Source: Priapulus caudatus (taxonomy: Eukaryota > Priapulida > Priapulimorpha > Priapulimorphida > Priapulidae). From it: 64,000 nt of DNA. This document shows positions 10,903 to 22,083 of this stretch, piece by piece. Both the position numbers and the translations under genes were made by a program. Numbering within the stretch: position 1 is the stretch's first letter; each line of letters begins with the position of its first letter. The notes below the pieces were generated by a model. It saw only the letters and a program-made list of their open reading frames with translations, was not told the DNA's origin and did no database searches. The stretch covers positions 477,547 through 541,546 of the forward strand of contig NW_014577177.1 in the NCBI RefSeq assembly GCF_000485595.1, read 5' to 3'.

Positions 10903-11246
10903 TGTCCTTTCACTATTGCAAAGTCAGAGATACATCCAGATTCCAAAGAAGCACATTCCTCGCTATCTTCCCTTCCTCACAATCTGAGTCTCATTTAAAG
11001 TACACGTTTCTCTCAAGTAGATAGCTTCTATCACCTTTCTCGAACGCACGAGTGCTGAAGATTTGAGCACTTGACCTTACTCAGACGTTGTCTCATACCT
11101 TTGCAAGAATTCACCGAGAGACGCTCATGAATCATGCCTATTTCTGTCTTATATAATAGAACTACTTCCTAAAGTAAATATTGGTGATTTATGCTCGCGG
11201 CAACGCTATATGGTATGTTATGTCGTTTCTGGGTTTCCGTGTTCCG

Positions 11247-11382
11247 ATCAGGCACTTGGGAGCCGGGGGTGCCGGGGGTGCTGCAAAAAAACAGGGGTGC
11301 TGCTAAAAAAAAACAGGGGTGTGCTAAAAAAAAACAGGGGTGCTGCAGCACCCCCGGCACCCCCGGCTCCCAAGTGCCTGAT
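11247..11382. repeat. 39-bp perfect inverted repeat (hairpin) with A-rich tandem loop
   Basis: Arms 11247-11285 and 11344-11382 are perfect reverse complements (GC-rich, starting atcaggcacttgggagccgg). The 58-nt spacer holds short tandem units of A8 followed by caggggtgctgc. This looks like a foldback or young non-autonomous element. No TSD was identified. Confidence 0.85.
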
Positions 11383-11384
11383 AA

Positions 11385-11525
11385 ACCGAATCCGATCGGA
11401 TTCGGATTTGGATCGGATTTACAATTTTTAAAGAATCGGATTCGGATTCGGATTCAAAATTGTCGTCGGATTCGGATTCAGAGTTGGATTTTCAAAAATG
11501 CTGTCGGATTCGGATTCGGATCGCC
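11385..11525. repeat. TCGGAT/ATTCGG hexanucleotide-like array
   Basis: Dense imperfect copies of ggattcggattc. The same type of array recurs at 13056-13210 and 17454-17612 beside the MULE transposase copies, so it is probably part of that transposon family. Confidence 0.7.
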
Positions 11526-11715
11526 GGGATCGAACCGTAAAATCCGACCTCTATCCTGTTACGTTTATGGGTTGGATAACTTGGATTCTAACTCAGTCTC
11601 AGATTAAACCAAGAGCTTAAACGTATAACAAATAAACAAAACAACACAATATATTTATTTTCGCATCGTGGTTCAGCAATCAGCACATCATGTACATGAT
11701 CACAAATGTACATGA

Positions 11716-11898
11716 CACTTTGTCCTAACTCCTGTCTTCCAAGTTCTAAGTTCTAAGTGACATGGTGGTACGAAACGGCCATACTATATTCATCCGAAGT
11801 TCGGATGAATATAGTACAAGTACAGACGTTTCGCAAATTCGTATTAATTTCGTACCACCATGTCACTTACTGCCACTTAGGTAAGTTAGGACAAAGTG
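11716..11898. repeat. nested palindrome, foldback element
   Basis: Three nested inverted repeats share one centre: outer arms of 15 bp (cactttgtcctaact, 11716-11730; partner 11884-11898), middle arms of 22 bp (11754-11775; partner 11848-11869) and inner arms of 17 bp (11782-11798 and 11800-11816) with a one-base loop. The flank 11899-11985 resembles 12867-12950, so this block belongs to the same repeat family as the region before the MULE copies. Confidence 0.8.
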
Positions 11899-12274
11899 GA
11901 ACTGAGGTGACGATTTGATAAGAAAATCATCGTTCCAGATTCCCGATCATCCCGTTCTCTAACTTTTCTTATGTCTACACTCTACAGTCCCTACGATCGC
12001 GCAACATTAAATTTTTTATCGTTTTCAAAGGTCACTGAAAAAGGCAGCGCGCGACACCACCTTTTATGGCTATGTATATATGTATTATAAACAGAACTTC
12101 GTTGGCGAGAAGTGAAACAGATCGTGCCTACGTTTCCTACCACGTGAAACAGTCGCAGAGCCTGGGTCGGCTACTTCATAAAACGAGGCTCAAGGCCACG
12201 CGTGACGCGGCGGCTTTTGATGTACTTGATCAATCGATCGCGTACTATATCCGGCCAACGTAGCACGCGCGGCA

Positions 12275-12427
12275 CCAGGGGCGTAGATAGCGGGGGGGGG
12301 ATGTACCTCCCCCCACTTATTGACGTGGGGGGATGGCGTGTACAGTCATCCGCCTACTTTCAGAAGGAAAATGGGGGATTCAAAATTTTCTGGGGGAGGA
12401 CCCGCATACCCCCGCCTGTTTCTTACC
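12275..12427 (+). repeat. hAT-like terminal sequence (CAGGGGCGTAGATAG)
   Basis: Starts CAGGGGCGTAGATAGCGGG, a form common at ends of non-autonomous hAT elements, followed by G- and C-rich text. The other end is not found; the microsatellite follows. Confidence 0.3.
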
Positions 12428-12775
12428 ACCCTCCTTGCGTGCGTGTACAAGTACACGTGCGTGCGTGCGTGCGTACGTACACGTGCATACGTGCGTGTGC
12501 ACTTACACGTGCGTACATGCGTGCGTGCGTGTGAACGTACACGTGCGTGCCTGCCTGCGTGTTCACGTACACGTGCGTGCGTGCGCGCGTGTGCAGGTAC
12601 ACGTTTGTGCGTGCGTGCGTGCGTGCGTGCGTGTGCAGGTACACGTGCGTGCGTGCGTGCATGCATGTGGGCGTAGACATGCGTGCGTGCGTGTGCACGT
12701 ACACGTGCGTGCATGAGTGTGTGCGTGCGTGTGAAAGTACACGTGCGTGCGTGCGTGCGTGCGTACGTACATCGT
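12428..12775. repeat. CGTG-rich microsatellite/minisatellite
   Basis: Alternating purine-pyrimidine repeats of gtgc/cgtg with periodic gtacacgtgc blocks of about 40 bp. Open frames in both strands here (runs of C-V-R-A or H-A-R-T) are repeat artefacts. The right part recurs at 16974-17170. Confidence 0.9.
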
Positions 12776-13055
12776 ACTAGTGTTGCCGCCTATCGTGGAG
12801 TTATGTAGTATTCGCTAACTCGAGTTAAGCGTCTATACGGGGCCTTAACTCGAGTTAAGGTAAAAGTAGAACTGAGGTAACGATTTGATGACAAAATTAT
12901 CGTTCCAGATTCCAGATCATCCCGTTCTCAAACTTTACTTACGTCTACAGTCCGCCTTCACCCCATCCTTTGATCTCAACAACCCAAAGTTGGAAAACAA
13001 ATTATAACACGAATTTTACACGATGCTGTCACACTATTTGCAATTTCTATGTTCC

Positions 13056-13210
13056 GGATTCGGGTCGGATTTCGGATCGGATTTAGCGATACACATTGGA
13101 TTCGGATTCGGATTCAAAAATTGCCATCGGATTCGGATCGGATTCAAAATAGCCATCGGATTCGGATTTTCAAAAATGCTGTCGGATCGGATTTTTGGTT
13201 TATGTCGGAT
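13056..13210. repeat. TCGGAT array fused to MULE copy A
   Basis: Repeats of ggattcggatt and tcggatcgga directly precede the transposase coding region. The array is open in the transposase frame and reads as I-R-I-R and S-D-S-D runs. The same text stands at 17454-17612. Confidence 0.75.
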
Positions 13211-13237
13211 CCGACGCACAGCTCTAATAGCTATAGG

Positions 13238-15232
13238 ATGCCACTTTTTACGTTTATTGTGGAAGATGGCCATGGATGCAGCATTCCTGTTGCACATTTC
13301 TTCGTGGCTGGTGAATTCTGTGAAACATTAGAACATGGATTCACTGCTTTGCAGAAAGCAGTTGATAAGGAAACGCTTGAGAAAAATCATGTGTTCTTAG
13401 TTGACAAGGATTTTTCCAAAATTGCACTCATAAAGAAATTCTTCCCAAAATCAAAAATTCACCTCTGTCTGTTCCACGTCACGAAGACCTTCAAAAAGAA
13501 GACTGCTTCATTTTCCAAGTAAGCAAATAAGAAAAGCAATGAAGTCTTCGAATTACTTGAAAAATTTGTATATTCCAGTACTGAAGCGCTGTACAATAAA
13601 TATTATGAACAATTGAAAGGACTTGCCACAAGTCAGTTCTTACAGTATTACACAAAAACTGGCATAATTGTCGGCACATGTGGGTGTCAGCTTGGAGAAA
13701 ACAATGCATAACGATCGGCAACCGAACAACAAACAGGCTGGAGTCATTTCATCAGAAACTCAAAGCCACCATGAAGTGCTCGAACTCATTGGCTAAATAT
13801 GTGGAAGTTTTGGTTCGTTTTAGTAGGCAGAAGGAACTTGTTAGCCTTCTTGTCGCACTCTGCCATCTCATACTGTTCCACCAAATATACTGAAACCGCA
13901 AAACATATTTATGCGAAATGTACGCCATATGCTGCTAAATCAGTGACCAACTCATTACTGAAGAAAACCCTCTTGGGTCAGTATGCATGCGAGAAAGTCC
14001 CTGAGGGCTACTCTATCCGCCATGTGACAAAAGGTGAAAGTTTGTGTATAGTAAATAACACCATGGATTCTTGTTCCTGTACATTTTCATCTACTATGAT
14101 GTTACCTGGCAAGCACATATGCTAGGTCTCAGTCATGTGATTCATCTATCCAGATTTTTGATGAGGGTTTAGTGGCAAATCGATGGAAGAAGGATTACCA
14201 GTTCTTTGTAGCAGGCAGCAGTGGCACTGGCGATGCAGAGGAGTTGAAGAAGAATCATGTGACAGTTATGACTAAGTTGAAAAGCAATCGTATCCTCAAC
14301 AGATGTGAAAAGTACACCAAGGCATTTCAGCTGTGTCAAGATGTAGCTAGTGCCATGGCAGATCATGGCCAGACTGTGTTTGACCAGTATATGTCAGAAA
14401 TGAAAAGGATAAAGGATGTCATTACAAGTGGCCAAGAGTTAAATATTGTCAATGAGGTTAAAGAAGGAAGTCTCCTCGCAGCAAAGGACGGACAGTCTGC
14501 AGAGCTGACAAAATCTGAGCCAAAATCTGATCCTGTTTCACTGACACCTATTTGTGAAGTATCTTCAGGAATACATGTACCAGACATTGACAACCTTGAT
14601 AAGCCAGTGGTGCCCACCAAAAAATATCAAGTTGAACCCCTTGATGTACCAGAGCAGTGCTTTGAAGGAATGAAAGATGAACCCATTGATCTTACCAATG
14701 TGTCCACAGGAAGCATACAACATGCACATGTATTTGATGGAGATCAGAAATCATACCATTTAAGCTTTGCTCAAGAAACAGCTGCTGATTTCCAACCGCA
14801 GTCCATTTCTCACGGACTGAATCTTGCACCATCAGAGCTGCCTGCTTTGAAACTTATTTCTTCAGTGCCAGATATGAATAATAACTTCAACACTGTCAAA
14901 TCACTTATGCCATCATGCATTCCATCCAGTAGTTTTCCACAAGTGTTCAAAGAACTACCCAATATGCACCTCCCAATAAAGGCAAAAACTCGAGGCCGTC
15001 CAAAAGGTGCAACTCGGTCAGCATCTGGTTTGCCAAAAAAACCTGAACGAAAGCCAAAAGTGCAAACTGCAAAGAGAAAAAAACCTAGTGATTCTTTATT
15101 CTTGATTATTATGATTGATTTTCATCACTCGGTACCCGACGGTTGTGCGCGCAATGCCATTTTTCCTCACTCTGTACAGAATTGTCGGGAAAATAATACC
15201 TTCCTTAAAATAAACGTCTATATTTACATCTA
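13238..15232 (+). pseudogene. MULE-type transposase with SWIM finger, copy A
   Basis: Broken transposase related to ZSWIM1/3-like MULE proteins. FTFIVEDGHGCSIPVAHFF begins the core. FLVDKDFSKIALIKKFFP supplies an acidic core residue, and HLCLFHVTKTF is the family C/H pair. RTTNRLESFHQKLK ends the core. DSCSCTFSSTMMLPGKH is the SWIM zinc finger, with the third cysteine changed to G compared with copy B. An AT-hook (TRGRPKG) lies near 14990. Breaks: a stop after SFSK at about 13520, a frameshift in 13850-13880, and a 5-base loss after GKHIC near 14120. The N-terminus is missing and replaced by the TCGGAT array. It would act in cut-and-paste transposition. Copy B (17636) is better preserved. Confidence 0.8.
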
Positions 15233-15290
15233 GGTGAAACTTCTACATATTTACACTTCTACATACTTTATATATTTATCTGAGTGGTCC

Positions 15291-16720
15291 AATGCTGTCC
15301 ACTTTTCGACCTGGGTATAGTTGTCAATCAACTCTGTTGGCTCTCACCGAGCAATGGCGGGCAGCATTGGATAGAAATGACCATGTAGCTGCTATTTTAA
15401 TGGATCTATCGAAAGCGCTCGACTGTCTGCAGCACGATCTGATCCTGGAAAAACCCAAAGCTTACAGTTTGTCGGAAGATGCTGTAACACCAATCTGCTA
15501 TCTCTCAAACCGTGAGCAATGCGTACAGCTCGGAACCAGTACGAGTACTTTTCTAAATATCACAAAGGGCGTACCACAGGGTTCGATTTTGGGACAGATA
15601 ATTTTTAATATTTTTTATAAATGATATATTCTATTTTGTAAACAAAACACGCCTCTTTAATTATGCCGATGACAACACTCTTTCATAGTCATCCGAGCAG
15701 CTAAAACAAACTCTGGAAGCAGAAAGCGTGTCACTAGTTGAATGGTTCTCCGACAACCAGATGAAAGCATATCCAGAGAAATTCCAAGCTCTGAGTGTCG
15801 GGAAACCGACATTCGAAAAGAAACCTGTTTTTTATGTAGCCAACAATAGTGTACCATGTGAGGAATCTGTCATTTTACTAGGAGTAGAAATTTTTATTAA
15901 ATTTCAACAAACATGTTGGTAAAATGGGCAAAAAGGCCTCACAGCAAATTAATGTTCTGAAGCGTATAGGGTAGTTCTTAACATTGGAAGAACGGAAGGC
16001 TGTGTATCATGCTTTTATCATGTCAAATTAAAGTTTTTGTCCGTTGATATGGCACTTTTGTAAAAAAGCAAACACAGACAAGCTGGAAAGACTCCATTGT
16101 AGGGCATCGAAATTTGTATACCAGGAACATGACAGCTCATATGAGGAGCTTTTACATAAAAATAAAACATATTCCCTGACCTTGGGCGTCTCCGAAACAT
16201 TGCCACAGAGACTTTTAAAATTATTCACGGACAGTGCCCAGTTTATTTAAGTTCTTTACTTCTTTAAATACAAAAATGTCTTAACCACACCAAATACTAG
16301 AACTGTGACATATGGCACAAATAGTTTTAGAACATTAGCTGCAAAAGTGTGGAACAGTCTGCCAGAAAATGCCAGACAGACTATGTTTTAACGAGTTTAA
16401 AATGTTTATCAAAACATGGAATGGTTTTGCATGCAAATGTGCAATGTGCAAATGATCTTTAATTTGCAGTATGTTTTTAGTAAATTTTGTAACGTCTGTA
16501 TTTGTTTGCTATAAATTTTAAATATCCATGTATTATACTTATAATTTATTCATGTACTCGAATGCCTGTATAGTATGCATGTTTTAAAATTGTTATGTAC
16601 TGTTTTAATTATTGGTCTACTTATGTTAGTTGGTCGGTCTTAAAAGCTCACCAGAGCTTTTGTTGCTCAGTCGTTGTAAACATACCGACTTTAAATCAAG
16701 ATTACTTGAACTTGAACTTG
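15291..16720 (+). pseudogene. 5'-truncated CR1-like non-LTR retrotransposon
   Basis: RT fragment: STFRPGYSCQST, the catalytic ILMDLSKALDCL (first D in the AFD-equivalent, here ALD), GVPQGSILG, then NYADDNTL in another frame near 15660. The thumb and C-terminal region follow: DKLERLHCRASKFVYQEHDSSYEELL near 16080, and YGTNSFRTLAAKVWNSLP near 16310. Frameshifts and stops break it. The 3' end has an acttgaacttgaacttg tail near 16700. It starts exactly where the MULE homology of copy A ends, and it belongs to the same family as the element at 21640-24337. Confidence 0.8.
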
Positions 16721-16730
16721 GGTTACACAA

Positions 16731-16864
16731 TGTATGGAGTAGGTAGAAAGGAAAGAACAGGGGGTGGACTTTTCATAGCTGTTCTAGAAAAACAAAAAAA
16801 CATTACAGTGATCGTTAGAGAGGTTTATGAACCAAGTGAGCAACTGTGGCTAGTGATGCTGAGA
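16731..16864 (+). pseudogene. endonuclease fragment of another non-LTR retrotransposon
   Basis: Reads YGVGRKERTGGGLFIAVLE and then EPSEQLWLVMLRG, the middle of an apurinic-type endonuclease domain (GGG and E-LW block). Only about 45 residues remain. It is followed by a short repeat with ggaacgtaccctgg twice and then a gap. Confidence 0.55.
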
Positions 16865-16948
16865 GGGTCTATGTCCCCCGGGGTACTGCCGGAACGTACC
16901 CTGGGTACGGTCCGGTATACCGGAACGTACCCTGGTACTATCTAATAT

Positions 16949-16973
16949 NNNNNNNNNNNNNNNNNNNNNNNNN
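16949..16973. other. assembly gap (25 N)
   Basis: Run of N. The second copy of the MULE block begins directly after it. Confidence 1.
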
Positions 16974-19691
16974 CGTGCGTGCGCGCGTGTGCAGGTACAC
17001 GTTTGTGCGTGCGTGCGTGCGTGCGTGCGTGTGCAGGTACACGTGCGTGCGTGCGTGCATGCATGTGGGCGTAGACATGCGTGCGTGCGTGTGCACGTAC
17101 ACGTGCGTGCATGAGTGTGTGCGTGCGTGTGAAAGTACACGTGCGTGCGTGCGTGCGTGCGTACGTACATCGTACTAGTGTTGCCGCCTATCGTGGAGTT
17201 ATGTAGTATTCGCTAACTCGAGTTAAGCGTCTATACGGGGCCTTAACTCGAGTTAAGGTAAAAGTAGAACTGAGGTAACGATTTGATGACAAAATTATCG
17301 TTCCAGATTCCAGATCATCCCGTTCTCAAACTTTACTTACGTCTACAGTCCGCCTTCACCCCATCCTTTGATCTCAACAACCCAAAGTTGGAAAACAAAT
17401 TATAACACGAATTTTACACGATGCTGTCACACTATTTGCAATTTCTATGTTCCGGATTCGGGTCGGATTTCGGATCGGATTTAGCGATACACATTGGATT
17501 CGGATTCGGATTCAAAAATTGCCATCGGATTCGGATCGGATTCAAAATAGCCATCGGATTCGGATTTTCAAAAATGCTGTCGGATCGGATTTTTGGTTTA
17601 TGTCGGATCCGACGCACAGCTCTAATAGCTCTAAGATGCCACTTTTTACATTTATTGTGGAAGATGGCCATGGCTGCAGCATTCCTGTTGCACATTTCTT
17701 CGTGGCTGGTGAATGCTGTGAAACTTTAGAACATGGGTTCACTGCTTTGCAGAAATCAGTTGATAAGGAAACGCTTGAGAAAAACCATGTGTTCTTAGTC
17801 GACAAGGATTTTTCCGAAATTGCACTCATAAAGAAATTCTTCCCAAAATCAAAAATTCACCTCTGTCTGTTCCACGTCATGAAGACCTTCAAAAAGGAGA
17901 CTGCTTCATTTTCCAAGAGAACAAATAAGAAAAGCAATGAAGTCTTCGAATTACTTGAAAAAATTGTATATTCCAGTACTGAAGCGCTGTACAATAAATA
18001 TTATGAACAATTGAAAGGACTTGCCACAAGTCAGTTCTTACAGTATTACACAAAAAACTGGCATAATTGTCGGCACATGTGGGTGTCAGCTTGGAGAAAA
18101 CAATGCATAACGATGGGCAACCGAACAACAAACAGGCTGGAGTCATTTCATCAGAAACTCAAAGCCACCATGAAGTCCTCCAACTCATTGGCTAAATGCG
18201 TGGAAGTTTTGGTTCGTTTTAGTAGGCAGAAGGAACTTGATAGCCTTCTTGTCGCACTCTGCCATCTCATACTGTTCCACCAAGGATACTGAAACCTCAA
18301 AACATATTTATGAGAAATGTACGCCATATGCTGCTAAATTAGTGACCAACTCATTACTGAAGAAACCCCTCTTGGGTCAATATGCCTGCGAGAAAGTTCC
18401 TGAGGGCTACTCTATCCGCCATGTGACAAAAGGTGATAGTTTGTGTATAGTAAATAACACCATGGATTCTTGTTCCTGTACATTTTCATCTACTATGATG
18501 TTACCCTGCAAGCACATATTCTTTGCTAGGTCTCAGTCATGTGATTCATCTATCCAGCTTTTTGATGAGGTTTTAGTGGCAAATCGATGGAAGAAGGATT
18601 ACCAGTTCTTTGTAGCAGGCAGCAGTGGCACTGGCGATGCAGAGGAGTTGAAGAAGAATCATGTGACAGTTATGACTAAGTTGAAAAGCAATCGTATCCT
18701 CAACAGATGTGAAAAGTACACCAAGGCATTTCAGCTGTGTCGAGATGTAGCTAGTGCCATGGCAGATCATGGCCAGACTGTGTTTGACCAGTATATGTCA
18801 GAAATGAAAAGGATAAAGGATGTCATTACAAGTGGCCAAGAGTTAAATATTGTCAATGAGGTTAAAGAAGGAAGTCTCCTCGCAGCAAAGGACGGACAGT
18901 CTGCAAAGCTGACAAGTCGAGTTGATGAGCCAAAATCTGATCCTGTTTCACTGACACCTATTTGTGAAGTATCTTCAGGAATACATGTACCAGACATTGA
19001 CAACCTTGATAAACCAACCAAAAAATATCAAGTTGAACCCCTTGATGTACCAGAGCAGTGCTTTGAAGGAATGAAAGATGAACCCATTGATCTTACCAAT
19101 GTGTCCACAGGAAGCATACAACATGCACATGTATTTGATGGAGATCAGAAATCATACCATTTAAGCTTTGCTCAAAAGACTGCTGCTAATTTTCAACCGC
19201 AGTCCATTTCTCACGGACTGAATCTTGCACCATCAGAGCTGCCTGCTTTGAAACTTATTTCTTCAGTGCCAGATATGAATAATAACTTCAACACTGTCAA
19301 ATCACTTGTGCCATCATGCATTCCATCCAGTAGTTTTTCACAAGTGTTGAAAGAACGACCCAATATGCATCTCCCAATAAAGGCAAAAACTCGAGGCCGT
19401 CCAAAAGGTGCAACTCGGTCAGCATCTGGTTTGCCAAATGAATCTGAACGAAAGCCAAAAGTGCAAACTGCAAAGAGAAAGAAACCTAGTGATTCTTTAT
19501 TCTTGATTATTATGATTGATTTTCATCACTCGGTACCCGACGGTCGTGCGCGCAATGCCATTTTTCATCACTCTGTACACAATTGTCGGGAAAATAATAC
19601 CTTCCTTAAAATAAACGTCTATATTTACATCTAGGTGAAACTTCTACATATTTACACTTCTACATACTTTATATATTTAGCTGAGTGGTCC
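16974..19691 (+). repeat. segmental duplication of 12573-15290
   Basis: From the first base after the gap the sequence repeats 12.57-15.29 kb almost base for base with an offset of about 4.40 kb: microsatellite, palindromic aactcgagtt pairs, TCGGAT array and MULE gene. Identity is very high, with scattered substitutions and a few indels. Homology ends at gagtggtcc in both copies. Confidence 0.9.
17636..19634 (+). pseudogene. MULE-type transposase with SWIM finger, copy B
   Basis: Best copy of the family. The first frame is open from the ATG at 17636 (or further back through the array) to 18292, and a second from about 18237 to 19634; they overlap at one frameshift near 18237-18292. The core shows VEDGHGCSIPVAHFF, VDKDFSEIALIKKF, CLFHVMKTFKKE and RTTNRLESFHQ. 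The SWIM finger is intact (DSCSCTFSSTMMLPCKHIFF, near 18460-18520, CxC...CxH). The C-terminal half is low-complexity acidic/serine-rich and ends with an AT-hook (TRGRPKG) and the basic tract KRKK. Its N-terminal domain is absent, as in copy A, so truncation preceded the duplication. Confidence 0.8.
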
Positions 19692-19786
19692 TCTTGTAAG
19701 CAATGTCTTGAGCAACATGATGAAAGACAAGGGACACCCTGAAGAAATGCGAGCTCTGATCGAAAGCCTTGATAATGCAAACAGTT
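19681..19786 (+). CDS. possible terminal exon (host or MULE)
   Basis: After an acceptor-like tatatatttag, an open run reads SGPLVSNVLSNMMKDKG and on to IESLDNANS, ending in TAA at 19784-19786. It could be the last exon of the MULE gene (copy A loses it at the CR1 insertion) or of an unrelated host gene. Too short to identify. Confidence 0.25.
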
Positions 19787-20008
19787 AAGTCCCAATAGCA
19801 AAACAAGGTGTAAGCACATCTCTACAAAGTTTCAGAGTAAGAGGTTAAACATGTTCGATTATGTACAAGCTGTTAACATTTTAACATATTCCTCATACAT
19901 TCCATAAGTTGGGATAATCTAGTACCATAACCATAATAGTATTTTCTATACATAGATACATATATACATACATTCTTATATTCCAGCTCTTTCAAACACA
20001 CGGTAAGC

Positions 20009-20370
20009 TCAACGTCGATAATACGTATTTCCGATGGTTGGAAGCTCAGCATAATTTTGAAGCTCAGGGTCACTTATCCTAGGACACTGATAGAAGCTTT
20101 CCAGCTTTTTTAGAGAAATCTTTTCGACCGATGACTGGAGGCGTGGAGCAGGTATACCTAGCACTTCCACCTCGGTGGATAGATCACTGTATATTTTGAC
20201 ACACAGCTGGATGTGAAGTGAAGCCTGGGCAAGGTCCATGAAGGTGAAGGTGACAACATTTGGTTTTTCCACAACCATCCAAGGTAGCTTAACCGCACAG
20301 GCTGCCCTCCTTTCTTCAGCCAAAGAATAATAAGCCACTCGCTGCACAGTAGGTGGGGTGATCTTAGTGT
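20009..20370 (-). CDS. possible terminal exon of an unidentified gene
   Basis: On the minus strand an acceptor (gtttgctttatttttag) ends at about 20371. An open frame follows for about 120 codons, starting DTKITPPTVQRVAYYSLAEE and ending NTYYRR before TGA at 20009-20011. Composition is that of a normal globular protein, with one hydrophobic strand patch (VVTFTFMDLAQ). No mobile-element motif is seen, so this may be a host gene. The family is not recognised, and upstream exons were not found in 20400-21600. Confidence 0.4.
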
Positions 20371-20389
20371 CTAAAAATAAAGCAAACAA

Positions 20390-21600
20390 TTAAAGCACAA
20401 AATACGTAGGATCCCAGCAAACATGTATTGGGGGATACTGGCGTCGTTCCGGCTCGTACCGGCATAGACCGAATAATTCTGTCCCAGATAACCTTTTTTA
20501 TATTTTGGTGAGGGTTATTGGGACAGAACGGGGTGCATTGAAATTTCGTGAGATCGCACGCAAAATGCATGCGCTGCTAATGCCCATACGCCGGTATCGG
20601 CGGGTGAAAAAGCCTACCGTTCCCTTCTACATGGCTTTACCTTGCTAGTGATGTGCGTGAATATTCACTTCAATCGTTATTCACTTCTTAAAAGATTGTT
20701 TTCAGAAACCACGCTTCATTCCACTTTAGTAAATCGCATTCGCCATTTACAAACAATCAGACTACTGATCTTGTTGGGAACAACAACCCAAGAACATGCT
20801 GGAATTTTGAGAAGGGCATCCCGTGTAAATTTGGGTACAAGTGCAAATTTAGCCATGGCCCGAGTGACAAATGGAGGACAAATGAGTCGACACAAGGAAG
20901 GCAAATGATGAGAGGTGCGGGAAAGATTGGTTTGTAGAGAGGAGAGTCATGCCCTTACGGAAGGAATTGTCGCTTTGACCATAGGGAAGAAGAATACTCA
21001 ATGGAAAAGAACAGAATGCTGGCTAGGGATAATGTAACGAGGGCGATAGAGGTAAAGAGAACACAGCAATGAATTAGTTGAGACGCCAAGTGTCGTTTTT
21101 AACCCAAGCATTACAGGAGAAATTCTCTCCCCCCTGGACAGACAACAATACCAGTGGATAAACCCAGAAAATCCAGTCCCAGCTCAGCAGCCAGTATGGA
21201 TGGCAGGCCCTCAGCAATACCCATAAGCAAGGAAAAACCTAAAAATAAAAGGAGATCACAAATAAATAAGAAAATGTATCAAGAATTTAGTATATATGCA
21301 AATGCAAGAGGTATAAAGTCCAAATTAAATAGTTTCTTCGAAATCACTATCCATAAAAAGCCAAGTATTATAGCCATAGCAGGAAGCCACATGAGATGAT
21401 AAGAAGAGTATAAACATACCGGGTTTATACCGGGAAGGCAGTGGATTTTGGGCGTGTGTACCACTGAACACTATAACACTGTTCGTACTGTACGACGAAT
21501 ACTACCAGCGCTCTGAAACCGGAGAGAGACTGCATTGATGTATGCGTAGAAAGTAGCCGGCCGTACATAAACTAGACAATAAATAAATGGCGCAGTTGGA
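20390..21600. other. no gene recognised
   Basis: Contains only short frames without family character. At 21569-21605 an AATAAATAAATGGCGCAGTTGG string precedes the CR1-like element; it recalls a gypsy-type primer site but no LTR ends are visible. Confidence 0.4.
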
Positions 21601-21639
21601 AAATAAGCAAGTATCTTGATAAGTCATCAAATCATCAAG

Positions 21640-22083
21640 ATGGCGACTGGTGAGTGTGGTGCGCTGCTAGCGCTAACCGTGATCATCATACTGACCCGTC
21701 TACTGCCTCCTGCTATGCATGATCTACGAGAATCGGTCATGCCAGGAGATTATCTTTTATCTAGTGCATGGATGGATTGCAAACATTCAAGGGCAAATTT
21801 AGCGTTGTCTGAACTTATACCCCATGGCAACGAATCGTTGTCAAATAAACAAAGATGGCGGCCCATGACAACAACAAGACGCACATCGACAAACCGGTAC
21901 TTAACAACCCTGTGCCTATTAATGGCAAGTGACATCCAAGTAAACCCAGGCCCCGTGTACAAGTATCCGTGTGGAGTGTGTCGAAAACCAGTGAAGCGAA
22001 ACAAAGCTGGCATTCTATGTGATGGTACATGTGAACTATGGCACCATGCCAAGTGTGTCGGAATATACAACATTGACTACTGA
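21640..22083 (+). pseudogene. CR1-like element: N-terminal region with 2A-like peptide and PHD finger
   Basis: From the ATG at 21640 the frame has a hydrophobic N-terminus (LLALTVIIILTRLLPP). At 21931-21954 it carries DIQVNPGP, the consensus of a 2A ribosome-skipping peptide (DxExNPGP type). The PHD-type finger follows directly: CGVCRKP, ILCDG, ELWHHAKC. A one-frame slip near 22026 (CDGTCELW; one triplet-breaking insertion) sends this frame to a stop at 22083, while the rest of the finger (DWYCDQC) is in the frame of the next entry. 2A-like peptides upstream of PHD-bearing ORF2 are known in sea urchin and other marine invertebrate non-LTR elements. Element is broken but recent-looking. Confidence 0.75.

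Noticed and set aside
12320-12780. Long overlapping open frames on both strands rich in C, V, R, A, H and T
   Set aside because: They are translations of the CGTG microsatellite and appear in all frames; no coding signal.
21569-21605. TGGCGCAGTTGG as a gypsy-type primer binding site
   Set aside because: The preceding bases do not end in CA and no LTR start or partner LTR is visible; the string precedes a non-LTR element.
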